DNA of 64,000 bases from Stercorarius parasiticus. Lineage: Eukaryota; Chordata; Aves; Charadriiformes; Stercorariidae. Shown one piece after another: positions 1 to 14,200 of this stretch (positions are counted from its first letter, which is position 1; every line of letters starts with the position of its first letter). Position numbers and translations under genes: made by a program. The stretch covers positions 281,059-345,058 of the forward strand of contig VWZL01004333.1 of the NCBI GenBank assembly GCA_013396915.1, written 5' to 3'. The notes beneath the pieces are model-generated. The model was not told where the DNA came from and searched no databases. It saw nothing but the letters and a program-made list of their open reading frames with translations.

Positions 1-3000
1 TGTTATGTTTTTTATTTTTTTTCCTGATAGTGCTTAAATAAGTTTGGTGTTTATTTTCAATGAATTCTTTTCTGTGTCATCATTTGCAGACTTCATCAAA
101 TAAATGGACAGACTAACACAGCTGCTATAATGTCAGCCATTGGAATTTCATTAGCAAAATAAGTAATTTGCCATCCTGAGTCATTTACGACCCTTACTAT
201 CCTGTTACATTCATTTTAGATGCAATTCCTTTGAATTGCAAGTCTACTTGTCCTAGACTGACATACCACTGAAGTGAGAAACTACTCACCTGAGCAAAAC
301 AAATTGGATTCGGTCTGTGCTTCCTGAAGTGTCAGAGGGAAGGGTGTTCTCCTGTGTTCACTTTTTTTTTTTTATTTAGTGGTGACACTTAATGTTTATG
401 AGTCTTGCTTTGAACTCTTGTATCTCCAAATGGATCAAATTGATGTTACTTGCTCAGATTGGCTGTTGCTTAAGACACGTTACAAGCTGGTCCCATTCAG
501 AAGACGTCTCCCTTCTTACTGATGCTATTAACTTAATTTTGTGTTATCAATGCCAGGACGATTTGGTTTGATGGTATATAATAAAGGAATTTAGTCAGTT
601 TGGTAATTGTATTCCTTTTTTTTTCCTAAGTATTTCAAATATAACTAACTCAAAACATATTTATTAATTAGTATTTGGTTTTATTGGAAACATTTCCAAC
701 TATATAAAAGTAAATAATGAAATTACCTTAATTCAAATGCAGACAAATAAAAAAGAAACTAATCTTATTACAAATTATATACAAATTAGGAAGAGCAAAG
801 ATTACTCTTTCAGGAAGACTGTGTTATAAATCTTGAGATGTCCCTGCATTTTCTCAGGAAGTAATTCCTTGATTGGTATAAAAGGCATGCTTTAAAAATA
901 CAAAGTGTGGTAAAGAACCTTTTAATAATTTTCTCTTGCCCTTGGATGTCTCTAATTGACTAACTACTTTAACCCCACCTCATAAATGCAGGAAGGATGC
1001 TGAGGAACCGACAATGATTTTCCCAAAATCCAAATCATGAAGAAGATGACTGTGGTTAATGTTAGCTACTCCCCCTTTGCCATCACACATCTACAACCTC
1101 TATTTTCAAGTGATTTATATATTAAAGTGGCTCCCTGATGCTTACATTTAACTGAGGTCCTGTCGTAGTGAGAAGAAAGCACCAAGGTACTCAAATTTCT
1201 GTGGGAAATACACAACTCTACAAAAAGCAGTCTCTCTTCTCCACAGACAAATCCTAACATAGAGGCGCACTGGTGCTTATTGGAATTTAAACCTCAATAT
1301 GGTCCTTATTCTACCAAGGTGAATTTAAACCAAAAGTTTCCTCTTCAGAAGTTCACACAGCTGACCTCAAATTCGCATTCAATTCAAAAGTTGCACATGA
1401 AGAACTAGGTTCAAAGGTATCTAAGTTAGTTATATACTTTTCATGTATAGAATTGTCAACTAAATAAGCAATTCAATAAATATATGTGAAAAACATATAT
1501 GCACAATTACAGTAAGAATACTTTTTTTTTTTTTCTTTTTCTGAACAGGCCAATATTAAAAGGTTTCCACATTACTTTCTAGCAACACATATTTCTGATA
1601 AGCAGAATAACAAATGAGGTAACTTTTGTAGAAAGAAGTGAATGCTTCCATTTGAACAAATGTGGTACCTGGAAAAACAGAAAAAACTTTCAGGCACAGT
1701 AGCCATCCTTCAGGTGTGTAAAATAGATTCGATATAGTAATAAAATAATAGATAAGAATTTTTTTACTTGGAGATCAATAAACAACAGTCTTTTCTACAC
1801 GAAACACATTCAGGATGATAAGAAACTTTGTTCTTTCATAGCTTATAGAAATGGTTGCAATAGATGGCAGTATTAGAAGGCAGGTACCTACTATGTAATG
1901 TGTCAAGTTATGACCTTGACTCAGCAAAAATGAATGCACATGAACAACTCTGAGCTGCCTGATCTTTGAACAGGGTGAACTGCTAAGCCATGGACTGTTC
2001 TGAAGTGCGAGTATTTAGATGTTTACATGTTTACAAGATTCAAAAATAATATTCAGAGACAATACGTTATCCAAAAAAAAGGGGAAGGAGCAAAGGCTGA
2101 CATAGTGCTGATGCAGTGCTACAGCTTGGGAAATGCTTAAGATGACTATTAATGTTACACATTACTGTTACTAATATTTTTCTCGAAAGAGTTTTTTTTG
2201 TAGTGCCAGCTGTAGAAATGAAATACCTCAAGTGGAACCCAAGCATCTTTAAGGCTGTGCATCTTCCATATCGGTAATAAAATAAAATAAGGAAGGTATA
2301 ACTCTATCCTCTGAACTCTATCAGGATGGAAATTCTGCTTATCGTTGTAACTAAAGGCTATGTTCTCACAGTGTATATTAAAAGGTCATAAAAAGCTGTT
2401 GATGAGACTCATGTTTTCTTTCCTTAGTTGAAAGTAGTTATGAAAGCAATATGCACACAGATTTTTAATATAAAATACCTTTTCCACTTTATAGCTAACA
2501 CAGTATGGAATGAGTAGCCATTTACTTGATAGCTGAAGATGGGAATGAATAAGAACAGATCCTGCTTTTATTTAATTTATCTATAGTATGGCATTAGGCA
2601 GACAGAGAGTCCTTTAAGAAGATTACTATCAATACAGGAATTCGTATGCTTAATTTCCTTAACTACAGTGTACTAGATCAGGCTTTATTCTGTGATCCTT
2701 CCAGTGTGTATAATAACATAATAATAAATGTGCATGCAGGCAGAAATAACTAAGTCATCTAATTCAAGCAGATGCACAGAACTGCACAGGGGCTTTTTCA
2801 TTATCTGAAATGAAAAGATACAGACATTCTAGCCTGGCAAATGTGCGTATCAGAAGGTGTTATAAATAACACAGATCCTTTTAATTGCTCAGATCTTGGC
2901 CAAAGACCTAAATTGAGCTTGACTGATCTGTTCTGTTCTTCTTTAGGCATATTTATGAGAATACAGACAATTAAATGATCAAAGGAGAAAAAACTGATGA

Positions 3001-6000
3001 AGAGATCTTTTCTAGTCAGGTATTAAATTTCTAGGATGACCTTTACTTTCAAAACATTGAAGTTTTATGATATTAGAAAGATGTCATAGCAGCTGAAGAG
3101 AATGTGTCATTTTCAAACAGGAGAGAAGTCAAGATTAGTTTTTCAATCAAATAGTCTTTATTTAGAAAAGAGAACTATGCATTTTCTTTGTAAGCACATA
3201 AAAATATTAAATAAATACAGTATAGGCTATATCCCATGCTACCAAACTACCAAAATATATTCCACCAAACATATGGTCAGTGCTGCTAATGTTGATTAGA
3301 TACAGTGTTATATGTTGAAAATCTGAACCAAAATTTGTTTTTGTGACGTTTGCATTCAGGTTTTCTGGGTTAATCCGCATCGCACTGGGAATTACTATCA
3401 CTGGTAGCAGGGGTGTTTTAGTTACTGATGAAAACTTTCCCAGTCATGCAGAAGAGAGAGGAGAACTGAGTCTTCCTTCATGAGTTCTCTAATCCCTCAG
3501 GGTACCAGCAGGATGCCATTGTAGTGGTGCACCTATTTTTTTTTATTTTTTTTTTATTGTTGCTGAAAAAGAAAGTTTTTTGTACTGAAATAAATTTGTA
3601 CTGAATCAAATGTTCTGGGTAAAGGCGGTGGCTACGTCAGTAAGGAATACCAATAAAATTTAAACTTCATTAAATCTAAGGTGACGGTTTTGCTTTTGAT
3701 TTTTTTTTGTTTTAGTTCTGAAACTGAAGAATACTGATTATTCATACAACCTTGCTGTTATCAGGTTTATATCACTGAACAAAATATGTGAGTGAACAGC
3801 GTACTAAGGAAGTAGAGCATTTTACTTAGAGCATTCTTTGTAGAAATCATAGAAGGAAAAAATCAACACACCACTCCTTTCAAATTCAGTTGCTCTAGAA
3901 CACCAAGTTGCAAACATACCAAGCTAGCATGTTTCCATTTCTCACTTACTTAAAGGAGAGAGGTTTTGATCTATGTCAAAGTATTGTGATCTAAACATCT
4001 CCTAAACAGAGGATGAAAGGGTGACATTAGAGGAAACGTATTGTACTGTCACTTTAGAGTATCTAGGAATACTAGGGAAATACATTGCAGCGAAAGACTG
4101 TAGTAGGAAAAGAGGCTTTCTGATCAAATGCGTGTGGACAGATTAACTAACACAATAACTGATACACATTTTTCATTTTAGTTTTTTCTTTTTTTTTTTT
4201 TTTTTAATCTGGAGATCGAACTGTGCAAACCAAGTCCAATAAAAGTCTATAATAAGATACTAAAATGCAGCATGTGTGCACCTAAATCCCCTAAATTTGT
4301 CATAGTACATGCTCAATTCTTTGAAACTGGCATTCAATAGAAGCATTTTTAAAAAAACAAACAGTAGTCCTAGAAATAACTTCACCAATAAAAAGCCCTT
4401 TCTGAGAACTTACAATTATATCTAGAAATACTTATACGTTTAACAAGATTACTTGAGAAACAACATACCAGGAAATGGAGAGAAGGATAGGATCTGGCCA
4501 GTGTCAACGTAAGAAATGTGGCAGCTACTTTGTTTCAAGAAATATGTATCTTGAGGGAATACCAAAAAGAATAATGTCAAAATCATATCAGCTTAATGGA
4601 AATCAAAATACCGTACTTGTCTCCTGGGCCAATGCCAATGTCTTTGCAAAACTTTTCTGAGCATATCAGGGAAAATAAAACCCCCACAGTGTTGTAGATA
4701 TTTTCTACTTAACAGAAGTAGAACAATTTTGAAAATAATTTCCCTTGTGCCCTTCTGAATTTTTATAAGTGTGTGGTAAAGAGCCTAGAGAATCAGAAAG
4801 TACAAGGCATGCAGGATAAGAGGGATGAACATCATCTTAGTCAGGTGTCTGGGAGGCTGCAAGGGGAGAAAATGCTTACTAAAGCCTTCTGAGGTACTGT
4901 GCAGTTTGCTAATTCAAATAACAGGTTTAGAAATTTGTTTGGTATTTTAATTTTATGCTTATAAGTTTCAAGCGTAGACTGTCAGGTACAAGATGAAATC
5001 CATTACAAAGAAAAACTGCAACGCTCAGGTGTTATGAAAAGTTATACATCACACACATTCTGGTAAAACCATTTGAGCAAAACCACTAGAACTTATGAAA
5101 AAGCAAGCCATATAAAATTACATGGAAGTCTTACAAACTCTTACAAAGGTGAGTGTAAAAAGCATGAGAAGCATGAGACGAAACTGTTCGGGGAAGCTGA
5201 GTAGTCTGTAAAGATAGTACCCTTACGAACTGGTTGGACACACGGGAATGGGTTAGATCTGCCCTCTCATGGTTAGTAATAAAATAAGAGACAAGTATTA
5301 CTGATTATTTTGCCAAAATGTGTTTTGTGTTTGACATTTATTTGGGTCAACATTATGTTCTGGCAGAGATCCTCCCTGTAGGGACTACCCTATGGGCTGC
5401 CTAGAGAACCTGGCAAGGAGCTGGTGTGGCTCAGGGGTGCAAGGACTGAGAAGACCTGAGTGGTTCATTACTTCACATCCTGTGACTTTAGGGTAAAACA
5501 CAAAAGCAAATGCAAGATATGTGCAGCTGAAGGTCACTTTGGACAGATGATACGTTACTTCAAGAGCTATTGTTAATAGTAACACATATAGGGAAATTAA
5601 ACTGTCCAGGGAGGCTCTATACTATAAGAAATCAGTCTTTTTTTCTCCACCCAGAAGCAACTGTAAGTCAAAAGTATACTGTCAAATAACCCTAAATCTT
5701 TACATCCCTTATTTGGCCCATACTTATTATCCAGTTACTGATTCCTCCTCCTTATTCTTTAAATAGAGTTGTCCTGGGGAACCTACCATCTGCCTGATGT
5801 AAACTGCCCCGTTAATTCTCACCTGGCTACAGCTGCAAAACAGATGAGAACAACGAGAGGGAGTTAATGAATGAGACCTGGTAAAGATCTCAGCAGGGTG
5901 CCTCTTTTAATTCAGACCACGTTGGTAGTTAGTATGACAGCAAGCTGTTACCACCTAATGATTTCAGTTCCTTAAGTATAATGAGTCCCATGTTCTCAGT

Positions 6001-9000
6001 ATGCTTTAGACTGGACAACTTAAACTACTGTTGTGTTTCATAACGCCTGTTGTATGTTGCAAAATTCCGTGTAGAATTTTCACTGAATAAGGCTTCAACA
6101 TGGGAACAGCTAATTGTAATGGAAAAGCCAATTAGTGAGCTGTCAATACATTAAAATGTAAAAAACCCCCACCCAAATTACCAAAAAACACAACCAAATT
6201 ATGAAAACCTTTTGGATTTAAATATCCAGTAGCTTCTTGAAAGTAATATGGTTTAAAAAAGAAAAAAAAAAAAGGAAAAGTTACTGGCATAAACTGAATA
6301 TACTGCAGAAATTCTAATTTTATGTTTTACCCACTATCTTGCTGCTAATAATAATATAAAATCTGAGATAATGGTATACATGTGGTATATGAAAGTTGTT
6401 ACACAAGGAAATGTCAAAAGAATTTGTTCAAACAAATGCACATCATTAACAAGAATTAGAACAGCTAATAAAGAGTCACAATGAAGAAAATCCTTGAAGC
6501 ATGGAGTGTGAAGCGTGAAGAAGCTGAAGCACTTCTGAAATTTAAAAAAGTAGAAATTCAGCTTGCTCAGACCGAGTATATGTGGCAATACATAGTCTTA
6601 AACAGGTTCTTAAAATGATCCTTCAGGAAAGACTAAGCATCCAAGTTAAAACTTTGAAAGTTATTCAAATGATTTTGAACTGGTGTTTATTTTAGGAATG
6701 ACTAAGGGTTTAGATATGCAAGATTTGGAAGCGGAAAAGTGGCATTCACTTGCCAGAAGAATAATCTGTACCCTTATGCATATTCATACCATCTTTTGCT
6801 GCCAGTGAACCTTGAATTAGTCCTATATAAAAGCTGTGCACAAACACATTTTCCTCGAGTTAGTTAAGCTTAGTTAGTTAAGATGACTTGTTGCATCTAA
6901 GGTGTCAGGCACTGAATTACTATCAAGGTTAGGTGGCCCTAGTCAGTTTGGATACAACAGTGACTTCCCCTTGTAACGCTCAACTCAGAAGGGCGAGATG
7001 AGGATGGAGAGAAGAAAGGACAGAGCACATTCTCTGTGAACAACTTCTAGCTGGCATAGGCTGGGACCATCATTGTGGATCCAACTCTTCAGCACCACGA
7101 TGAGAAGAAGCAGTAAGAAACTCATGGGATGAAAGGGATATGTACCCTCGACAGTCCTAGATGGTCTGATGAGTCCCTTGTCAAAAGTGTCAAAGAATGG
7201 CATAATTACTATGGATTAATCTATCCTTCTGGTGAAGAGAGCTGGAGGGTTCAAAGGAAATTTTTTCGGAAGCAAATGGTTAAATAAGGCTGCAGATTGA
7301 TCGACTGCTGGTGGCCAATTAAGGAGAACAGGAGAAGACTGCATGGTCTTACTGCACTCTCATCTGCATCTATTCCTCTCTCAGGTCACATGCCAAATTT
7401 TACTGGGAGGACTTTGTAATAAATTTGACTCTTTTGGAGAATTCTTTCATATGCTATGACTCAGAGACTTAGAAACTCTCCGTAGAGACTCCTCCTTCTG
7501 GAAGGCAATCTTCTTGTGGACACTATGACAAATCCATTTAAGAAGACACACCACAATGGATAAAGATGTAGAACTCCTGAAATGAATAATATGAGAAACT
7601 ACGGTCATTTTCTTCCTCTTGAATAAAAGCAGGAACAAGACACTTGAAGTTGTGTGCATTCTATTCATACCATAGTCATTTATCTTTGAGCTTTTCTTAT
7701 TGTACTTGTTTTTTGGGTTGGAAGTGCTACCCAAATGTGCCATTCACACATCCATCTTATACAGAATTTTGGGGTGCTTCATCCATCCCCCTTTGAAATG
7801 ACAATTCGCTTAATAAGAGCTTTGGGAAAACTATGTCATCTAGGCATTCTTGCTTGGGTGAATAAACCCCATGAGAATTGGTCATGCTGAGCGGGACATT
7901 CAGGTTTTAAGACATGCCTTCGCCTCTCCCAGTAATGAGTCTGCTAATGCGGTATTACTCTATGGCAACTCACTCTTATTATCTAGTCTCATGACATTTT
8001 GAAAATAAATATTTTTATGAAGGTCTGCTCCTTGTTTTCTGACAGGGGAACTTCCTCTCTACTTCACATATGGAGAGTATTTCTTAAAATCAATCTTCTT
8101 TTCCCTGCTGATTAAACTGAACAACAATCTCCTAATTAGGAGGTTTTGAAAGTTCTGTTTTTGATGTTAGCTTTGGAAGTTATTCACTACGGGAGGTGAT
8201 AGGGTAGTGAGGGTGCTTCTGAGTCATCCCCAATGCCCAAGCTGGTATGCAGGACATAAAAGGTGTGCAGGAGGAGAGAACTAGTCAGATTTGGAAGCTA
8301 CTTTTACATCACTGTTACCCCTGAGATGAACTCAATTCATTAAAAAAGTTATTTCTTGGGAAGTTTCTTAAAAGGTTGTTTGAACTTAAAGCTCAGGCTC
8401 TGTTGGTATTCAGACCATACCTATTCTCTACATTATTTGGGGCCATGCTTTGAAGTTTTCTCTTTCTCCTGGGTATTCCAGCTAATATAGTTCATTGTGA
8501 AATGAGAGCACAAAAAAATACAGTATCATCATATTACTTGTCTCAGACTTGAAATGCTGCAATTAACTTAAAAAGAAAATTTCTCTTATTAGAAATTAAT
8601 ACACAGCCGTAAATAAAATCTTGAAGACAACAATTTGACAATTGTTTTAACTTAGTATTTTCTTTTGTCTTGTCTTATGATATATGCATTACAGATCACA
8701 TTCATGAAAAAGCTGTCTTCTGTCTTTTCACTATGTGTCCACTATTCAAAAAAAGAGCTGCAGAATTTGCCACTGGAATAAGTCAAAAGAGTTCATAATC
8801 AGATTCACCATTTCTCTTTTCTATACCTGTTCTCTCAAGTTTCATACTTGTGCACATACAGAGTTAACGCGTCTGCTGTGTCACTCACTTTGCCACAAAG
8901 AATGGTAGGAAATTCACTGCTGGGTGGCAGAATATGTATGACTCTGCCCTGTCGGATCCCAACAACTTTGGAAGCTGCATTTGAATGATGCCTAGGAGAA

Positions 9001-10790
9001 AACTCAGCTCCTTCCTTCAGACTGTCTCGAGTTCTTTACCTTTCATCCTCTCAACAGTTTCACTTCCTAGCTGGTCCTTATGACATTTCATAATGTGACA
9101 TGACGCATGAAGTTCATTGCAGGATGTTAAAGTAGCTAGGTAATTTAAACAACTGGTTTAACTCAAAAGAACATTTGAAAACAAAGTGGATTTGAAATTC
9201 ATTTTGCAAGTACAGTGATTTTGGTAAGGAACAGTTTTTATATAGAGGTGGTGATTCAGTTGGGCTTCCTCCAGAATCCAAGAGAGCGTTCTATGAATTC
9301 AAAAGACCACTTGCGCAGTAGTTTCTGTTGCTTTCTCTTTTGTCCTAGTAAGATCATCCAGAGGACCGCTACTTGCTCCTTTTCTTTACTTTATTGAAAT
9401 CCTGGGTGAAAATGTAATGAAGAAAACGCCTTTACACATGATGCAGTGCTCCTTTTTCTTAATCTTTGGTGCTCAGCAGGCTCTAGTCACATCTAACTCT
9501 TCAGGTCAGTGGGCTTACAGTGGTAAACTCAGTCTTCCTCCTATTTCATTTTGCCCTAGAGACAATCCCAACTAGTAAAGGAAGTAACACAATTCCTCCC
9601 AAGCCACACGTGCTGAGCTACTCACAAAATTCATGCTGTCACTTCTCATATTCATGCTGTCATGTGGGAAAGGCCGTTCTAAAGCACTGCTGGAGATAAA
9701 GCATGAAATAGAAATGCCTGCAGAAGGAAATTCCTGTAGAAGGGGCTGCAAAGGCAAAGAAAACAAGAATGAGTTCAGCTCAAAAGGATCTTCTTTCTTG
9801 ATGACTGAAGAGCTCTGTGGCCAGTGGAAGACTGTGCCAGGCAGGCAGGTAGCAATGGAAGCAGGAGGAGAATTGTCTTCGTGTCAATGCCCCAGCAGTG
9901 TCTGTAAAGGCCAAGTGGTACTTTATAGCAATTATTTGACCCACAATGGAAAACTGGATTTCAATAGGATGCAAAGTAATTCAAACATATTTTACTATGT
10001 CCAAATTTACCAAAATATTTTTTTTTTCCGGAGAAGTATTTACCAGTGAGAAATACTACCTATATCAAAGCATCTCGGTCAAGTCACTGCTCACCAACGA
10101 TGTATTTTTTTTAACGGATAACATAATATTTTTTTAAAATGAAATGAGATGTCTTGTATTTACTGCTAAGCAGCGTATTTTGCTAGAGTTTCCAGTTTTG
10201 AAATATTTTTGTAAAGCTTGATTGTATTTCCAGGTTCAGAAAAAAGTGAGTGGGGGTTCTATTTAAACACCTATTAAAATCCCTATGTCTCATCTTTGAG
10301 CGCATGCAGTGTGTTTTGAGGGGGTTATTTTTATTGCTTCTAAAATAGTTTTTATTACATTTTTAAGGCAATTTGTATTTTGTTATTATGTGCCATAATG
10401 ACATCTGTTGCAGCAGAGTGAGACAAGATCAGACAGAAATCATTAATATTTCCTGGATTCCAATCTGAAACTCAGAAATATCAACAATGCTTCATTGGTT
10501 TGAGTGCTTCTGTCTTACAACATTTTAGCAACTTCATACTAAAAAAATCTACATGTGCAGGCGCCTATAACGAAAAATTTGAAACTAAACTAAAATAAAG
10601 TCTGTGTATATGTGTGTGCATATGTAAAATAGTGCTTAGTAAAACCAGAATTAGGGAAAACAGAATAAAATTTCATGTAATGACTTCAATAAATAGCATG
10701 TATGTGAGGAAAAGATGCGAAGACAAAAGGAATATGTGAGTTTTTCTGTGTATACAAAAGAGGAATGGAGATTACAAACTGGAGAAAAAA
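1..10790. other. Unique AT-rich non-coding DNA
   Basis: I see no gene in this stretch. It is AT-rich with frequent stops in all six frames and scattered homopolymer runs, for example T runs near 362-373, 1522-1534 and 4189-4205, and an A-rich tract near 6256-6275. Open frames such as 9633-10049 (138 codons, plus) and 7447-7743 (98 codons, minus) show no recognisable domain and have low-complexity ends, so I treat them as chance openings. It could be intergenic or a large intron; the sequence does not decide. Confidence 0.6.
4189..4205. repeat. Poly-T run (17 T)
   Basis: An uninterrupted T17 preceded by a T-rich lead-in (GTTTTTTC). It could be the reverse-strand poly-A tail of a decayed retroposed copy, but the DNA to its right shows no recognisable gene or SINE body, so a simple homopolymer is the safe call. 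Confidence 0.8.
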
Positions 10791-10794
10791 AAAT

Positions 10795-11240
10795 CCACGG
10801 CCATCAGCACTGAGGAGAATTGCCAAAGATGCCAGCTTCGTCATTTACTGCAGCTGTGCACCTGCAAATGCCACCTGGATTGTCTGTCACTGCAGCAGTT
10901 TCAGAAAGGTTTGAATATTCAGCCAGTGAGTATTCTCATGTTTTATCTGCTAAACTTTCTAATCACCCTTTCTACTAATAAATGGCAGAGGAAGATAATG
11001 CCACGAGGATTTGGCTGTGTGAGCAGTAGGGGTTGCAGTGGTTAAGAGTAACTTAATCTACTGCGCCAACAGATGCATCAGTAGACTGCATCAGGCAATC
11101 AAATAAGGATTAAAGAAAAAGCCACATTGGCTTTAATTTTCTTAGTTTGACTGCTTGGCATACATTGCAGAAAACAATTAATTCAGACTGTTTCTAATAA
11201 AGAACAACTTCAGAACCTTTAGTGTTTATGAGGACTCCAG
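10795..11240. promoter_or_regulatory. Candidate conserved non-coding element (E-box cluster)
   Basis: This is non-repetitive sequence of moderate GC. Three E-boxes lie within 27 bases: CAGCTG at 10851-10856 and CACCTG at 10859-10864 and 10872-10877, with an ATGCAAAT-like TGCAAATG just after the second. Further right are homeodomain-type AATTAATT sites near 11180 and an A/T-rich TTTAATTTTCTTAG stretch. Such clustering is typical of vertebrate enhancers bound by bHLH and homeodomain factors, but this is inference from motif density. No conservation data are available here. Confidence 0.25.
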
Positions 11241-14200
11241 CTGAAATGCAACCTCCTTAAAGTTTCTTTAAATTTCATATCATCAGAAAGGGGTATAATA
11301 ATACATCACTTTTTCTCACAGAATAGCTGTTATTATAGATTAATACCTTTAGCGTTCAAAAGAAAAAAACACTGCTGTAGACTTAGATTTATTTTAAATT
11401 AAGACACAATACCAAAGGCTGCTGAACGGTGGAGAAGAATTGGAGAAAGTAGGGGCTGGTGATCAAATCACACAGGTTGTGGCAGCCAGTCACTGGTTTG
11501 CTGATTGCAGACTATCTGGATTTGAAATAAATGAAGGGAAATTCAAAAGGGAAGACCTGAAAAATCATACACTTATGCCTATGTTGATACAGTCAATTTT
11601 CACATTGCTCTGAGACCTTGCTCTGTAAATCTCCATAGTTCAATCCCTTGTCCATTCATCCTGAAAGCTCTGCTAAATTTCTGAGGATGAGGTGAGGCAT
11701 GCTTTTTTTTTTCCACTGCTTCTACCCACTGGAGTCTTTTTTATGCACTGCAGTCGTTCTTTTTTGCAAGTAATCACAGACCTGGAAGCAGAAATAAACA
11801 GTCTACAGCCTGTTTCCTAAGAAAGCCACAGAAATGAACCTAAGACTCAGTCTATGCTTAAGGAATTAGATTTATACTCTAAGAATGTAGAGGGATGGTT
11901 TTCATGATGACAGCAAAAAAATGTAGGAAGGTTCACTGTTGTGAAGGACCTTGAAGATATCATGAAGAAGACCGGGTGGTACAGAGGAAAAGACAGAGCA
12001 GAATGGAGGAACTCAGTGGAGAATACAGTATGATAAGATTATCTCAGCAATTATATTTTTTGTGGTCTCGAATCTATCACTGAGGGTCATAGGGAAACCA
12101 CAGGATACGCAGTACCAGTAACCATGATGAAAGGACATTAGGGCACAGATAAAAGTTTGATCTGTGTTGAGAGAACACAAAACTGGTTTTACATGTAAAT
12201 AACTGGGTAATAGCCAAGCACCCATACAATAGGGGAATTATGGAAAGTAATCTGTTTTGTAAAACAAAGTATCAATACTTAGGTCATTCCTTAGGTTATG
12301 TTTCAGGCCTGTTGAAATCTGCTAGAAAGATATGGATTCTAAAACGTTATGGAAGAAGTAGCAGGATTTATAGACTAAACAGGCTTACTGAGCAAGACAA
12401 GAAAAGCAGGCAGATGGCCTCAATGATATGGGACCCAGAAACAAAAGAAGTGTATACTGTCAAGCATATCAGGGAGTCTATGAAGAGGCTTGGGAGCTTC
12501 TTTTGTTCACCCAAATTCAACAGGAGGTTTCAAGTAAGACTGAACAAGGACACTCTTTCGTGTGAATCTTTCTCTAGAACTTTATTTGTCATAGACAGTG
12601 GGCCACACTTTGGCAGTCCTTCTGGTAGACACTAAACTTCATGTACAAACATTACTAAGCAACCAAAATAATTTCACACATTTGAGTGATTGTTTTTATT
12701 GAATAAGGAACAGAGGAACATTACTACTTCACATGGAAGCCTCTGCAACATTTAAAATAAATGTTTACAAAAGTATTCTGCATTGTGTGTGCCTTGGTAG
12801 CTTCCACATACTGTCATATAGGCACCATTTCTACAACTATATGATTTCTTTCCAGTTTGTCATACATAAAAGTGAATTACACTTTAAGTAATTTCTTAAA
12901 GTAATTTTGCTTTCCAATGTGCTCAGCAGAAGACAATAAAACAAGAGAAAACCCATAAGATTGCTGCTAATGTGTCTTTGAGGACACAGTGTGCCCATTG
13001 CATATTCAGAAGGGGCAGCATTAAGTGATATTTCCTTCACGATTACCCACATGATGAAGAAATTTCTTTTAGAAGACACACCTCTTCCCATGGGTACTTA
13101 TCTAACTCCCTATCCTCCTTTGCTTTTGATAAGAAGTATCTCCACAAAAGCCTTTGCATTTCTCCTAGAAGATAAACTGTTATTGGTGAAGCTGGTATGG
13201 AGTAAAAGACAGATTTTTCTAGTAATCTAGTAAACAAACTTAATTGAGAGTTGGTTGAAAATTCACCAGTAGAAATCTTTTTCATGTAAAAATCATGTCC
13301 TTTACAGAATCTGAATGTTCCTTTCCCAGTTTATTGATTAAAAAAAAAAAAAGCAGTATTTATTCATGTCCATTTTTTTTTGTTTCGAAGAAACTATGCC
13401 GATCTGTTCTGAAGGGAAACATTTCTCATGCACTCAGTTCCAAATGAGAGAATATTGAAAGACTCGCCATCTATATGATCTGAGATTTTCTGTCATCCGT
13501 GTACAGAGAAGACCATAACTAACACTTTCCATTGTAACTATGTGTAGGTAATGTGTCCTTGACAGATTGCACACATTTCTTAACTTAAAAAAACTCAGTA
13601 TCAGAAAAGTGTTCAATGTAATTTTGGTTTCTTTTAATATTGTTTGGCAGCTTATTAATAGCTGGAGATCCATTGCCACAGGAGAACTAGTTGTTTCACA
13701 GAGTATAGGTGGGGAAACTCTGAATTACTTCAGTATTCTGTAGCTTGTTGCTAGGTAAGTCTTTGAACACATTGCAGCTTTCTTATAGCATGACAACTGT
13801 ATCAAGAGTCTGCTCAAATCTGCTAAATCTGGTCAACCTATATAATGATCATACCAATGAACAACTGTGCTTGAAAGACTCCTGCAAGTATTCATGACAG
13901 CAAAGATGAGCAAGAGAAGAGTTGAGCGAAATATTTGCCAGCCAAAGTTTTGGTTTGGTTTTTTTTTTTTTTTTTGATTTACAATCTTAAACTGATCCAC
14001 AGATTTCTATTAGTGAATCCCTCAAACCTCAGTCCCTAGTGTTCAATGTGAAATATAAAGGGTTGAAATATCATGGTATAAATGCTTGCTTCAGCAATAT
14101 CATGGTCACTTTTTGTGCTGTTGATGTATAATAATGAAGTTTAATGGCATTTCTTCTCAGGGAAATTTTAATAATGTGTTTATTTCCTTGTTTGGTCTCT

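Noticed and set aside
9633..10049. 138-codon plus frame
   Set aside because: No known domain, an AT-driven Phe/Tyr-rich end and no splice or promoter context. Overlapping frames on both strands are also open, which suggests chance.
12240..12635. 131-codon plus frame
   Set aside because: Lys/Arg/Ser-rich product with no recognisable family. One long frame in 64 kb of six-frame sequence is expected by chance, so I could not support a gene.
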